Translations under genes and position numbers: made by a program
Notes under the pieces: generated by a model
The model's database searches: none
What the model was told of the DNA's origin: nothing
Seen by the model: only the letters and a program-made list of their open reading frames with translations
DNA from: an uncultured Lutimaribacter sp.
GTDB lineage: Bacteria > Pseudomonadota > Alphaproteobacteria > Rhodobacterales > Rhodobacteraceae
NCBI GenBank assembly: GCA_913061505.1
Contig: CAJXSO010000001.1
Location: 62,001-126,000 of the forward strand
Direction of reading: 5' to 3'
Length of the DNA: 64,000 nucleotides
In this document: positions 9,341-18,138 of the stretch, piece after piece
Numbering within the stretch: position 1 is the first letter of the stretch
Layout: each line of letters begins with the position of its first letter

Positions 9341-10249
9341 TTACGGCAGCTCCTTTAATGTTGTGCGCGCGGCAAATTGTGTGGCGCCAAAGGCCACAGC
9401 GCCTGCCAGCGGCGGGATCACAAGCAGCCACAGCCAGCCCAACCCCTGAAACCCAAGCCCGGTGAGAAAGCCGCCCTCGTCTTGGGCGGCGGGCAGCAGG
9501 GCAACGGCCAGGCCGCCCAACACACTGCCCACAAATGCGCCCGAAATGGCGCGCAGCGTAAATCGGCGCACAAAGGCTTGCGCGATATAGCCATCGCGCG
9601 CGCCCACAAGACGCAGCACAGCAATCACCTGTGCATTGGCCGCCAGTGCGGCATTGGCGGCCAGGGTGATCATGGCAGCCATGGTGCCAAAGATCAGCAC
9701 AATCGCCACGCCCCCCAGCAAACGCAGGCTGTTGGCGGCATGCACCAATGGTTTGCGCCAGCGGCTGTGATCATCAAGCACCGCGCCGGGCACCTCGGCC
9801 GACAGGCGCAGGCGCAGGCCCTGGGCATCAAAACCGGCGCGTGTTTCCACGATTTCGATCAGCTGGGGGATGGGCAGCGCCTCGAGCGGCAGATCCGGGC
9901 CAAACCACGGCGCCAGCAGCGCGCGCTGCTCGTCCGGGCCCAGGGCGCGGGCGGTGGCCACGCCCGGGGTTTGGCTAAGCACGCGCAGGGCCGCGGCTGT
10001 TTGTGCGGCGATCTGATCGGTTGGGGCGGAAATGCGCAGCGTGGCGGTGCGGGCCAATTCATCGCCCCAGCGCACGGCCATCCGGCCTGTAGCCAGCGCC
10101 AAGGCCAAGGCAAAAACCGCCAAAAATGCCATGGCAGCGGCGCTAAACAGGGTAAGCCGCGCGGTATAGCCTGTGGGCGGCACCATGCGGTCGGCCTGCG
10201 GATCGCCGGTGAAAAACCGTGTCAATTGGGCCAGATCGGGGCGCTTCAC
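9341..10249 (-). CDS. ftsX: Cell-division ABC-type permease FtsX
   Basis: 302 residues. An N-terminal membrane segment is near 30-52, then a periplasmic domain of about 120 residues, and three C-terminal membrane segments (approx. 178-202, 230-250, 265-290), the classical FtsX topology. I chose the GTG at 10249 because it overlaps the ftsE stop as GTGA; a longer ATG-started reading would run deep into ftsE. FtsEX links the divisome to septal peptidoglycan hydrolysis. Confidence 0.85.
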   Translation of the reverse strand: MKRPDLAQLTRFFTGDPQADRMVPPTGYTARLTLFSAAAMAFLAVFALALALATGRMAVRWGDELARTATLRISAPTDQIAAQTAAALRVLSQTPGVATARALGPDEQRALLAPWFGPDLPLEALPIPQLIEIVETRAGFDAQGLRLRLSAEVPGAVLDDHSRWRKPLVHAANSLRLLGGVAIVLIFGTMAAMITLAANAALAANAQVIAVLRLVGARDGYIAQAFVRRFTLRAISGAFVGSVLGGLAVALLPAAQDEGGFLTGLGFQGLGWLWLLVIPPLAGAVAFGATQFAARTTLKELP

Positions 10250-10923
10250 AGGTCTGCCCCCGCAAGATGCAACCGCCGGTTCGAGATGCGCAACACCCGC
10301 GCCTGCACCTGGCCCTTGGCGGCGCGGATCAAATTCAGGTCGTGGGTGGCCACCATGATGGTTTTTCCCATGCGGTTCAGTTCCACCAACAATTGCAGCA
10401 GCCGCTGCGACATTTCCCAATCGATATTGCCTGTGGGCTCGTCGGCCAAAATCACCTCGGGCGACATGATGACCGCGCGCGCCAAAGCGGCGCGCTGGCG
10501 TTCACCGCCCGACAATTGCGGCGGCAGCGCATCGGCCCGTGCCTTTAGCCCCACCCAGCCCAGCAATTCGCGCAAATTCACCTCTTGGTCCAGCGTATCG
10601 CGCCCCGATACCGCCAGCGGCAGGGCCACGTTTTCTGCCACGCTGAGATGATCGAGAAACTGCACGTCTTGGTGCACCACGCCAATTTTGCGGCGCGCCA
10701 GGGCGATATCGTCGCGCCCCATCTGCCGCAGATCGGTGCCAAACAGCTGCACCTGCCCGGCGCTGGGCAGCAATGCACCATAGCAAAGCTTTAAGAACGT
10801 GGTTTTGCCCGCGCCCGACGGGCCCGTCAGGAAATGGAAAGACCCGGGCGCAAGACGCAACGAGATATCGCTGAGCAACTCGCCACCGCCATAACTCATG
10901 GCTACATTTTCCAACTCGATCAC
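10246..10923 (-). CDS. ftsE: Cell-division ATP-binding protein FtsE
   Basis: 225 residues with Walker A GPSGAGKT (residues 34-41), signature LSGGERQRAALARA and Walker B VILADEPTGN, followed by the H-loop ATHD. GTG at 10923 is the chosen start because an AGGAGG sits 8 bases upstream and the family begins with (M/V)IELENV; an ATG-started extension adds 20 residues without similarity. It is the ATPase partner of FtsX. The promoter lies in the 161-base divergent gap shared with the zinc-ribbon gene. Confidence 0.92.
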   Translation of the reverse strand: MIELENVAMSYGGGELLSDISLRLAPGSFHFLTGPSGAGKTTFLKLCYGALLPSAGQVQLFGTDLRQMGRDDIALARRKIGVVHQDVQFLDHLSVAENVALPLAVSGRDTLDQEVNLRELLGWVGLKARADALPPQLSGGERQRAALARAVIMSPEVILADEPTGNIDWEMSQRLLQLLVELNRMGKTIMVATHDLNLIRAAKGQVQARVLRISNRRLHLAGADL

Positions 10924-11084
10924 GCGACAGGCCTCCTGCTTGCGTTCTTGTGCCATGATGGCTGGCGGCGATGCAATCATCATAGATTGGGAATGGCGGG
11001 GTTGTTTACACTTTTCCCGCCGAAGACAAGCACATATAGTTCGGCTGTAACGGTGACGGATGTGTTCCTATGTCAGGGGGTCTG

Positions 11085-12110
11085 ATGAGACTGGTTTGCC
11101 CAAATTGCGGCGCACAATACGAGGTGCCCGAGGATGTGATCCCGGCCGCAGGGCGCGATGTGCAATGCTCGAATTGCGGGCATACATGGTTTGTGGCGCA
11201 TCCCGACAGCGCTGACACCACGGCGGTGGCGGCTGAAATTGCACCAGAATGGGAAACGCCCAGCCCCGCGCCGCAGCCCGCCTCTGCAGGCGACACCGCC
11301 GCCTATGATGGCGATTTGGGCGAATGGGAAGAACCCGAAGACAGCGGCCAGCACCCCAACGCCCCAAGCGCGCCCAGCGCCCGGCGCCCGCTAGACCCAA
11401 ATATCGCCGAATTGCTGCGCCAAGAGGCCGAGCGCGAGCAACGCCAGCGCGAAGCCGCCCGCAGCCCGTTGGAAAGCCAGCCAGATCTGGGGCTGCAACC
11501 GCCCGAGGAAACCCCCGAAATACGCCGCCAGCGCGAAGCAACCGAGCGCATGGCCCGCCTGCGCGGTGAAGACCCGCAAAAGCCCGCGCAAAGCAGCGCA
11601 GACACTGCAGAAGACGCGCAAGCCGCGGCCGGTGCGGTGCCGCCACGGCCCACCCATCCACGTGCGCGCGGCGCCAGCGCGCCCACGCCCCAGCGCAGCC
11701 AGCGCCCTGCCCCCGCGCCCCAAACCAGCGACAGCGACAGCACGGGCGAGATGGCCGCAACCCTGGCCTCGCGCAAGGCGCTGCTGCCAGATGTCGAGCA
11801 GATCAATTCCACCCTGCGCGCCAATTCCGAACGCCGCCCTGCATCCGCCGATGATTTTGAAACCCCGCAATCTGTGGGCGCATATGACGCCCCCCCCAGC
11901 AGCGGCTTTCGCCAAGGCCTGACATTTGCAGTGTTTGTGGCGCTGATTTTGGCCGCGATTTACATTTACGCACCGCTTTTGGGCGAACAGGTGGCCGCGC
12001 TGCAGGCGCCATTGGCGCAATATACCGCCTTGGTTGATCAGGCCCGCAACTGGCTGGATCTGCAGGTGCAGGCGGTGCAGGCCATGCTGGCTGCCAGCGG
12101 CGGCGCGTAA
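11085..12110 (+). CDS. Zinc-ribbon (MJ0042-type) membrane protein
   Basis: 341 residues. The N-terminus MRLVCPNCGAQYEVPED, followed by a second CSNCGHTW, forms a four-Cys zinc ribbon of the MJ0042/zinc_ribbon_5 type. A long low-complexity Arg/Pro/Glu/Gln-rich region follows (approx. 65-260), then one membrane segment (approx. 283-305, FAVFVALILAAIYIY) and a short C-terminal tail. I prefer ATG 11085, with a CAGGGGG just upstream, over 11070 because the family begins MRL(V/I)CPNC. The gene is divergent from ftsE and convergent with the DUF4175 gene. The role is not established. Confidence 0.8.
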   Translation: MRLVCPNCGAQYEVPEDVIPAAGRDVQCSNCGHTWFVAHPDSADTTAVAAEIAPEWETPSPAPQPASAGDTAAYDGDLGEWEEPEDSGQHPNAPSAPSARRPLDPNIAELLRQEAEREQRQREAARSPLESQPDLGLQPPEETPEIRRQREATERMARLRGEDPQKPAQSSADTAEDAQAAAGAVPPRPTHPRARGASAPTPQRSQRPAPAPQTSDSDSTGEMAATLASRKALLPDVEQINSTLRANSERRPASADDFETPQSVGAYDAPPSSGFRQGLTFAVFVALILAAIYIYAPLLGEQVAALQAPLAQYTALVDQARNWLDLQVQAVQAMLAASGGA

Positions 12111-12115
12111 CGGCG

Positions 12116-14677
12116 CTAGAATTTATCCAGCAAGCGCTGCAGATAGTCGCGTTCTGTATCGCTGCGCTCGGCCTCGCCGGTGCGGCGGCGGATTTCATCC
12201 AGCAAATCGCGGGCGCGGCGATACACATCTTCGCCCTTTAGCATTTCATCGCCGGTATCCAGCCGCTCGCCCTGGCGGCCCGGGTCGCGGCCCAGCGGGT
12301 CGCGCTGGCTGCCCATGGTGTCGCCGGCCTGCTGGTTGTCGCCGCCGGGCTGTTGCTGGCGCTCGCGCGCCATGGCCTCGCCCATGTTGCGGATCCCTTC
12401 GCGCAGGGCCTCCATGGCATCAGATTGGCGATCGATCGCGCCGGGCAGGTCATCTTGGCGCAGGGCGTTTTCGGCCTGGTCCATCGCCCGGCCCGCCCGA
12501 TCTAGCGCATCGCGCGCATCCTGGCCCGCCTGCCCCGACATATTGGGCAAGCGCCCCCGCTGGCGATCCAGCTCTTGGCGCAGGGCGCGCTGGCGATCGG
12601 CCAGCGACTGGCCCAGATCTGGGTTTTGGCCCTCGGCATCATCGCCTTGGCCTTGGCCCCCGGGTTGCTGCCCGCGCTGCTGGCCCTGCCCCTGCTGCTG
12701 GCCCTGGTTTTGGCCCTGCGGGGTATTGCCGGGGTTGAATTGCTCTTGCAGGTCACGAAAGGCCTGATCTGACAGGCCCTGCTGTTGGCGCAACGTATCG
12801 GCCAGCCCCTCCATCGCCTGTTCGCCCGGCGATTGCTGGCCTTGGCCCTGGCCCTGTTGCACCTGCATGTTTTCCAACATGCGCTGCAATTCCTCTAGGG
12901 CTTGCTGCGCCTCGGCCATGCGGCCCTGCTGCATCAGCTCTTGGATGCGATCCATCATCTTTTGCAAATCGTCTTGCGACATGGTGATGGCATCTTCGCT
13001 GTCAAACTCGCCATTTTCGCGGGCCTGCTCGTTTTGACGCTCGGCTTGGCGGGCCATCTGGCGCAGGTAATCTTGGGTGGCATCGCGCAATTCTTGCATC
13101 AGGCGCGCGATTTCTTGATCAGAGGCGCCGTTTTTCATGGCTTGTTGCAGCTTGTCCTGGGCTTGGCGCATGCGCTCTAATGCGCTGTCCAGATCGCCCT
13201 CTTCGATCTTTAGCGCCAGATCCCACAGCGCGGCGGCCAGCTCGTCTTGCTGGGCGGTGCCAAGGCCCACCTTTAGGTTCCGTTCAAGCTGGCGGATGAT
13301 GGTGCGCAGGCGCAGATAATCGGTTTCGCGATCTAGCAGCTTTTCGCCCGGGCGGTGCGACAGCGTGCGCAGCATTTGCGCCACGCGGGGGCCATTTTCG
13401 CGGCTCCACAGCAGATCGCGGCGTTGCTCGATCAGGGCTGCGGCCACCGGATCAAAAAACCGCCGGGCCGGTAGGGCAATGGCCAAGGGCTGCGCCTGCG
13501 CCTGTTGATCTGCCGCGTCTTGCACCGATAGCGTGATCAACACGGGCAGATGCGCCCAAGGATGGGTTGAAAAATCTTCGATCAATGTCTCGGCAAAGCT
13601 GTCGCGCTTGCCCGTTAGCGGCATGGGCAGCGGCACCTCGATCAGCGGGCGCGGCTCGGGCGGGGTGGCCAGCCCATACCGGCGCGGCACCGCGGCCAGA
13701 TCCAGCGTGATCTGCGCAATACCTTGTGTGATGCCGTAATCATCGCTGGCCACAAAGGGCAGCCGCATTTGCCCATCAACCGAGGTTTCAACCTGCCCCT
13801 CGGTGCTGATCTGCGGCGGCTGATCGGCGCGCAGCGCCACTTGCCAGCTGCGCCCACCGGCCCCGGAAATGGCCAAAGCGCCGGGCTGCGCCACGCTAAA
13901 GCGATGTTCTGCCGCCGAGGCAGGCGGCAGATCGCCGATGCGCCCGCTGACCGTTTCGGCCAGGGCCAGGGCGCCAACCTGCCCATAAAAGCGCAAGATC
14001 ACCACCGAGTTTTGGGGCACTTCCAGCCGGTCGGCGGTTTGATCGGCCAAATACAGCGTGGGCAGGCCGGTATAGGCGGGCGGCTCGATCCAGCCCTCCC
14101 AACTGGCGGCATTGGCCAGATCAGTGCCGCCACCGGGCAAGGCCTGGCCTACCGTGCCAAGCCGCCAGACCGAGCCGAACAGCACCGCCACCAATAACGC
14201 CAGCAAGGCCACGTAGCGCAGGGCGAATGGGTCGTATTTCGCCACGCGCAAATCTGGCGCCACCGCACGCGCGCGGGCCGCCATTTCGGCCATGCGGCGC
14301 TGATGCGCCTGCCACAGGGCCTGCGCCGCCGGGTCGGCCTGGCCGGTGGCCTGGGTGTCGGCCAGGGCTTGCAAGGGGCGGTTTGGCATCTGCATATCCA
14401 AACGCGCCAGCACATCGCCACGCCGCGGCAGGCGAAAACTGCGCAGCCCCCACCACAGGGCTGCAAAAAGGGCCAGCACCGCCAAAACAGCGCTGCCCCA
14501 AACCAGCTCGACCGGGGCGGTGCTGTGGATATCTAGCATCGGCAGGGCAACGCTGGCGCATAGCACCGCCCAAAGCGGCCAAAAGGCCCGCGTCAGGCGT
14601 TCGGCCCATAGCCCCGCCCAGGTGGCCCAAATGGCCCGGCGCAGCTGTGGCATGCTGATGGTTTCGCGTTGCGTCAT
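12116..14677 (-). CDS. DUF4175/TIGR02302-family large membrane protein
   Basis: 853 residues. Two N-terminal membrane segments (approx. 28-48 and 58-78) and a third near 158-172 precede a large extracytoplasmic region. From about residue 480 it is helical and very rich in Gln, Arg, Glu and Asp; residues roughly 600-680 are a Gly/Gln low-complexity stretch. The C-terminal 150 residues (DALDRAGRAMDQAENALRQD, then GEDVYRRARDLLDEIRRR) look coiled-coil. This matches the uncharacterised alphaproteobacterial TIGR02302/DUF4175 family. The start is 34 bases after the lysA stop with AAAGGG upstream, so it is co-transcribed with lysA. Confidence 0.8.
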   Translation of the reverse strand: MTQRETISMPQLRRAIWATWAGLWAERLTRAFWPLWAVLCASVALPMLDIHSTAPVELVWGSAVLAVLALFAALWWGLRSFRLPRRGDVLARLDMQMPNRPLQALADTQATGQADPAAQALWQAHQRRMAEMAARARAVAPDLRVAKYDPFALRYVALLALLVAVLFGSVWRLGTVGQALPGGGTDLANAASWEGWIEPPAYTGLPTLYLADQTADRLEVPQNSVVILRFYGQVGALALAETVSGRIGDLPPASAAEHRFSVAQPGALAISGAGGRSWQVALRADQPPQISTEGQVETSVDGQMRLPFVASDDYGITQGIAQITLDLAAVPRRYGLATPPEPRPLIEVPLPMPLTGKRDSFAETLIEDFSTHPWAHLPVLITLSVQDAADQQAQAQPLAIALPARRFFDPVAAALIEQRRDLLWSRENGPRVAQMLRTLSHRPGEKLLDRETDYLRLRTIIRQLERNLKVGLGTAQQDELAAALWDLALKIEEGDLDSALERMRQAQDKLQQAMKNGASDQEIARLMQELRDATQDYLRQMARQAERQNEQARENGEFDSEDAITMSQDDLQKMMDRIQELMQQGRMAEAQQALEELQRMLENMQVQQGQGQGQQSPGEQAMEGLADTLRQQQGLSDQAFRDLQEQFNPGNTPQGQNQGQQQGQGQQRGQQPGGQGQGDDAEGQNPDLGQSLADRQRALRQELDRQRGRLPNMSGQAGQDARDALDRAGRAMDQAENALRQDDLPGAIDRQSDAMEALREGIRNMGEAMARERQQQPGGDNQQAGDTMGSQRDPLGRDPGRQGERLDTGDEMLKGEDVYRRARDLLDEIRRRTGEAERSDTERDYLQRLLDKF

Positions 14678-14711
14678 AGTGCCCTTTCAGGGCCACAGCG
14701 CGCCAACCGCG

Positions 14712-15977
14712 CTATAGCCATTCAGGAATGGTATCTCGGTTTATGATTTCGTCAAAGCTTGGTCGCGCCCGGATGACAGCGAATTGATCGCCATGCACCA
14801 AAACTTCGGGGATCAGGGGGCGCGTGTTATATTCGCTGGCCATCACCGCGCCATAGGCGCCGGCACTGCGAAAGGCCACCAAATCGCCCGCATTCAGCGG
14901 TGCCATGGGGCGCTGACGGGCGAAAGTATCGCCGCTTTCACAGACCGGGCCGACAATGTCGTAGGGTTGTTGCGCCACACCCACGGGCGGCTGCGCCACG
15001 GGCACGATATCGTGATGGGCATCATACATGGCGGGGCGGATCAGGTCATTCATGGCGCCATCGATGATCAAGAAATCACGCCCCTCGCCGGATTTCACGT
15101 AAATCACCTGGCTGACCATGATGCCCGCATTGCCCACAATCAGGCGGCCCGGCTCGATCTCGATTTCGCAGCCCAGGTGGCCCAGCTCTTCGCGGATCAT
15201 CGCGCCATATTCCATGGGCAAGGGCGGGGCGCTGTTGCCCTGCTGATAGGGGATGCCCAAACCGCCCCCCAGATCGAGGCGGCGAATATCATGGCCATCG
15301 GCGCGCAAGGCCTGCGTCAGCTCGGCCACTTTGCGATAAGCTAGGCGAAAGGGCTGCAGATCGGTCAGCTGGCTGCCGATATGCACATCGATCCCCACCA
15401 CCTGCAGCCCCGGCAAGGCTGCGGCATGGGCATAGACCTGCCGCGCACGGCCGATGGGGATGCCAAATTTATTCTCGCTTTTGCCGGTGGCAATTTTGGC
15501 ATGGGTTTTGGCATCGACATCGGGGTTGACGCGCACGGTGATGGGCGCCACCACGCCCAAGGACAGCGCCACCTCGTTTAGCACATCCATCTCGGGCTCG
15601 GATTCGACGTTGAATTGGCGAATGCCACCTTGCAAGGCTGCGCGCATTTCATCGCGGGTTTTGCCCACGCCGGAAAACACAATACGCGCGCCCGGCACGC
15701 CGGCGGCACGGGCGCGGGCATATTCCCCCCCCGAGACCACATCCATACCAGCGCCAAGCCCCGCCAAGGTTTTCAAAATGGCCTGGTTGCTGGCCGCTTT
15801 CATGGCGTAGCACACCAGATGGTCCATGCCCTGCAGCGCCTCGTCAAAGAGGTGAAAATGGCGCGTCAGCGTGGCGGTGGAATAGCAATAAAACGGTGTG
15901 CCAACTGCAGCCGCAATTTCGCTTAGCGGCACGTCTTCGGCGTGCAGCACCCCATCGCGGTAAAGGAAATGATCCAT
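14712..15977 (-). CDS. lysA: Diaminopimelate decarboxylase
   Basis: 421 residues, a fold-type III PLP enzyme. Lys60 in CYAMKAASN is the PLP-binding lysine, GGGLGIPY is the phosphate-binding loop, EPGRLIVGNAG is conserved near residue 275, and PVCESGDTF with the catalytic Cys is near residue 343. It catalyses the last step of lysine synthesis, meso-diaminopimelate to L-lysine. A Shine-Dalgarno AGGACG precedes the ATG. It heads a two-gene unit with the DUF4175 gene. Confidence 0.95.
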   Translation of the reverse strand: MDHFLYRDGVLHAEDVPLSEIAAAVGTPFYCYSTATLTRHFHLFDEALQGMDHLVCYAMKAASNQAILKTLAGLGAGMDVVSGGEYARARAAGVPGARIVFSGVGKTRDEMRAALQGGIRQFNVESEPEMDVLNEVALSLGVVAPITVRVNPDVDAKTHAKIATGKSENKFGIPIGRARQVYAHAAALPGLQVVGIDVHIGSQLTDLQPFRLAYRKVAELTQALRADGHDIRRLDLGGGLGIPYQQGNSAPPLPMEYGAMIREELGHLGCEIEIEPGRLIVGNAGIMVSQVIYVKSGEGRDFLIIDGAMNDLIRPAMYDAHHDIVPVAQPPVGVAQQPYDIVGPVCESGDTFARQRPMAPLNAGDLVAFRSAGAYGAVMASEYNTRPLIPEVLVHGDQFAVIRARPSFDEIINRDTIPEWL

Positions 15978-16052
15978 GGCGTCGTCCTGTTTTGCTTTGT
16001 CGCTACATAGGGCCTTGGGCGGGGCGCGAAAACCCGAAAAAATCGGTGCGCC

Positions 16053-16613
16053 TCAGGGGCGGCAGGTGATCACACCCGCCTCGGTGACGATCATATCCAG
16101 AGGCTGATCGGTGGGCTCTAGCGGCAGGTGGGCTGCCTCTTGGGCGGCAAAGGCAAACCCGATGGCCAAAGTGCCCCGCGCGGCACGCAGCTGTTCAAGG
16201 CTGCGGTCATAAAACCCGCCCCCATAGCCCAGCCGCCCGCCTGCCGCGCTGAAAGCCACCAAGGGCACAATCACGATTTCGGGCACGATCCAATCATCAA
16301 CCGCGGGCACCTGCGCACCAAAAGGGCCCTCGCGCAGGGGGCAACCGGGCTGCCAGCGCGAAAACCGCAAGGGCAGGCCTGCCCCCATGATGACGGGCAC
16401 CGCCACCGGGCCATGGGCTGCCGCCTCGGCCATGGCGGGCAGCGGATCAATTTCTGTGCGGATGGGCATGTAACCTGCCAGGGGCACACCGCGATAGCCC
16501 GCCAAGACGGCGCTTAAATTGGCAGATTGCGCAGCTGTCGCCGCGGCATGGGCAGCTTTGCGCCGGGCAAAGGCTGCTTTGCGCGCGGCGGCTTTTTCAT
16601 CATCCAAACTCAT
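16053..16613 (-). CDS. 5-formyltetrahydrofolate cyclo-ligase
   Basis: 186 residues. An N-terminal helix rich in Lys, Arg and Ala precedes the substrate-binding region PLAGYMPIRTEIDP, and the C-terminal half contains LGYGGGFYDRSL, the family's characteristic ATP/substrate loop (GxGxGYYDR type). It converts 5-formyl-THF to 5,10-methenyl-THF with ATP. The true start is ATG 16613, overlapping the mgtE stop as ATGA; the upstream in-frame extension is mgtE coding sequence read in another frame. Often called ygfA or fthC. Confidence 0.88.
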   Translation of the reverse strand: MSLDDEKAAARKAAFARRKAAHAAATAAQSANLSAVLAGYRGVPLAGYMPIRTEIDPLPAMAEAAAHGPVAVPVIMGAGLPLRFSRWQPGCPLREGPFGAQVPAVDDWIVPEIVIVPLVAFSAAGGRLGYGGGFYDRSLEQLRAARGTLAIGFAFAAQEAAHLPLEPTDQPLDMIVTEAGVITCRP

Positions 16614-18013
16614 AGCAGCACCGCCGAGGCAAGGCCCAAAAAGGCAAAAAAACCAACAACATCTGTCACTGTTGTCACGAATGGCCCCGAGGCCAGCGCC
16701 GGATCTATTTTCACCCGGTCCAGCGCCATGGGGATCACAATACCGCCCAAAGCCGCAGAGATTTGGGTGCAGATCATGGCCAGCCCGATAACGGCCGATA
16801 GCATGGGCACGCCAAACCACAGCCCCGCCACCAGCGCCATGATCAAGCCAAAAAGCAGCCCGTTTATGGCGCCCACGGCCACTTCGCGCCAGACCACGCG
16901 CAGGGCGTTTTGCGCGGTTAGGTCGCGGGTGGCAATGGCACGCACGGCCACGGTCATGGTTTGGGTGCCCGCATTGCCCCCCATCGAGGCCACGATGGGC
17001 ATCAGCACCGCCAAGGCCACCATTTGATCGATCGAGCTTGCGAAAAGCTCAATAACGAACGAGGCCAGAATGGCGGTGAGAAGGTTCACAAAAAGCCAAG
17101 TGGCCCGGCCCTTTGCCGCCTCGATAATGGTATCGGACAGCGAGCTTTCCTCGCTGACGCCCGCCATGCGCAAGATGTCTTCTTCGTGCTCTTCATCCAG
17201 CACCGCCATGGCATCATCGATGGTGATCTGCCCCACCAACCGCCCGTCATCATCGACAACGGGCGCCGAAATCAGGTGATACTGGTTAAAGGCATAGGCC
17301 ACATCACCCTCGTACTGATCGACGGGAATCACCTTGAAAATATCTTCGGTGATCTCTTGCAGGCGCACATCGCGGCGCGAGCGCATGATTTTGCCCAAGG
17401 TCACATTGCCCACGGGGTGCATGCGCGGATCGACCAGCACGACGTGGTAAAACTGGTCGGGCAGGTCTTCGTGGCTGCGCAAAAAATCGATCGCATCGCC
17501 CACGGTCCAATGTTCGGGGGCGGCCACCACCTCGCGTTGCATCAGGCGGCCTGCGGAATATTCCGGATAGGTCAGCGCCTGTTCAACGGCCACGCGGTCT
17601 GGCTCTTCCAGGGCGCCCAGAATCGCCTCTTGCTGGGGCTCATCGAGATCTTCCAGCAGGTCGACCACATCGTCGCTGTCCAGCTCGCGCACAGCATCGG
17701 CCAGCACATCGGGGCGCAAAAGGGCGATCACCTCTTCGCGCACGCCCTCTTCCAGCTCCGACAGGATATCGCCATCGAATTCGTGGCCATAAAGCTCGAT
17801 CAGGCGGCGCCGGTCATAGGTGTTGAGCTGTTCCAGCAAGTCGGCGATATCGGCTGCATGCAGCGGCTCCATCAGGCCGGTCAGCGCCTCTGGGTCGCCT
17901 GCATCGACCGCATAAAGAATGGCGGCAATGGTTTTGCGTTCCAGCATATAGGTGTCGGCCTCGCCCTCGACCGCGTCGATAGTCTCTTCGATCTGGTCGT
18001 TGGTGTCGCTCAT
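16610..18013 (-). CDS. mgtE: Magnesium transporter MgtE
   Basis: 467 residues with the full MgtE layout. The N-terminal superhelical domain (approx. 25-150, DIADLLEQL and VDLLEDLDEPQQEAIL) is followed by two CBS domains (approx. 155-275) and a membrane domain from about 305 with five hydrophobic segments, including LMPIVASMGGNAGTQ, which contains the GGNAGxQ pore motif. It is an Mg2+-gated channel of the inner membrane. ATG 18013 is chosen; the longer reading to 18070 adds 19 unrelated residues. The gene overlaps the cyclo-ligase gene by 4 bases. No Mg riboswitch is evident in the short 5' region. Confidence 0.93.
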   Translation of the reverse strand: MSDTNDQIEETIDAVEGEADTYMLERKTIAAILYAVDAGDPEALTGLMEPLHAADIADLLEQLNTYDRRRLIELYGHEFDGDILSELEEGVREEVIALLRPDVLADAVRELDSDDVVDLLEDLDEPQQEAILGALEEPDRVAVEQALTYPEYSAGRLMQREVVAAPEHWTVGDAIDFLRSHEDLPDQFYHVVLVDPRMHPVGNVTLGKIMRSRRDVRLQEITEDIFKVIPVDQYEGDVAYAFNQYHLISAPVVDDDGRLVGQITIDDAMAVLDEEHEEDILRMAGVSEESSLSDTIIEAAKGRATWLFVNLLTAILASFVIELFASSIDQMVALAVLMPIVASMGGNAGTQTMTVAVRAIATRDLTAQNALRVVWREVAVGAINGLLFGLIMALVAGLWFGVPMLSAVIGLAMICTQISAALGGIVIPMALDRVKIDPALASGPFVTTVTDVVGFFAFLGLASAVLL

Positions 18014-18138
18014 CACCGGCCCCCGTTTCTGCGCTGCCCCTTCATACCCGATCCGCCCCAGATGAAACAATGGCGCACGGCGATTTACCTTGCATTTGCG
18101 GCAGGGTAATCTGCCACGGTTTGCAGCAAGGGCATATC

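Noticed and set aside
9377-10651. 424-codon plus-strand frame opposite ftsX/ftsE
   Set aside because: Antisense shadow; low-complexity Gln/Gly/His translation, while FtsE Walker and signature motifs are on the minus strand.
12640-12725. Gln-codon repeats in the DUF4175 gene as a minisatellite
   Set aside because: The repeat is degenerate coding low complexity (Gly/Gln) expected for this family rather than a distinct DNA element.
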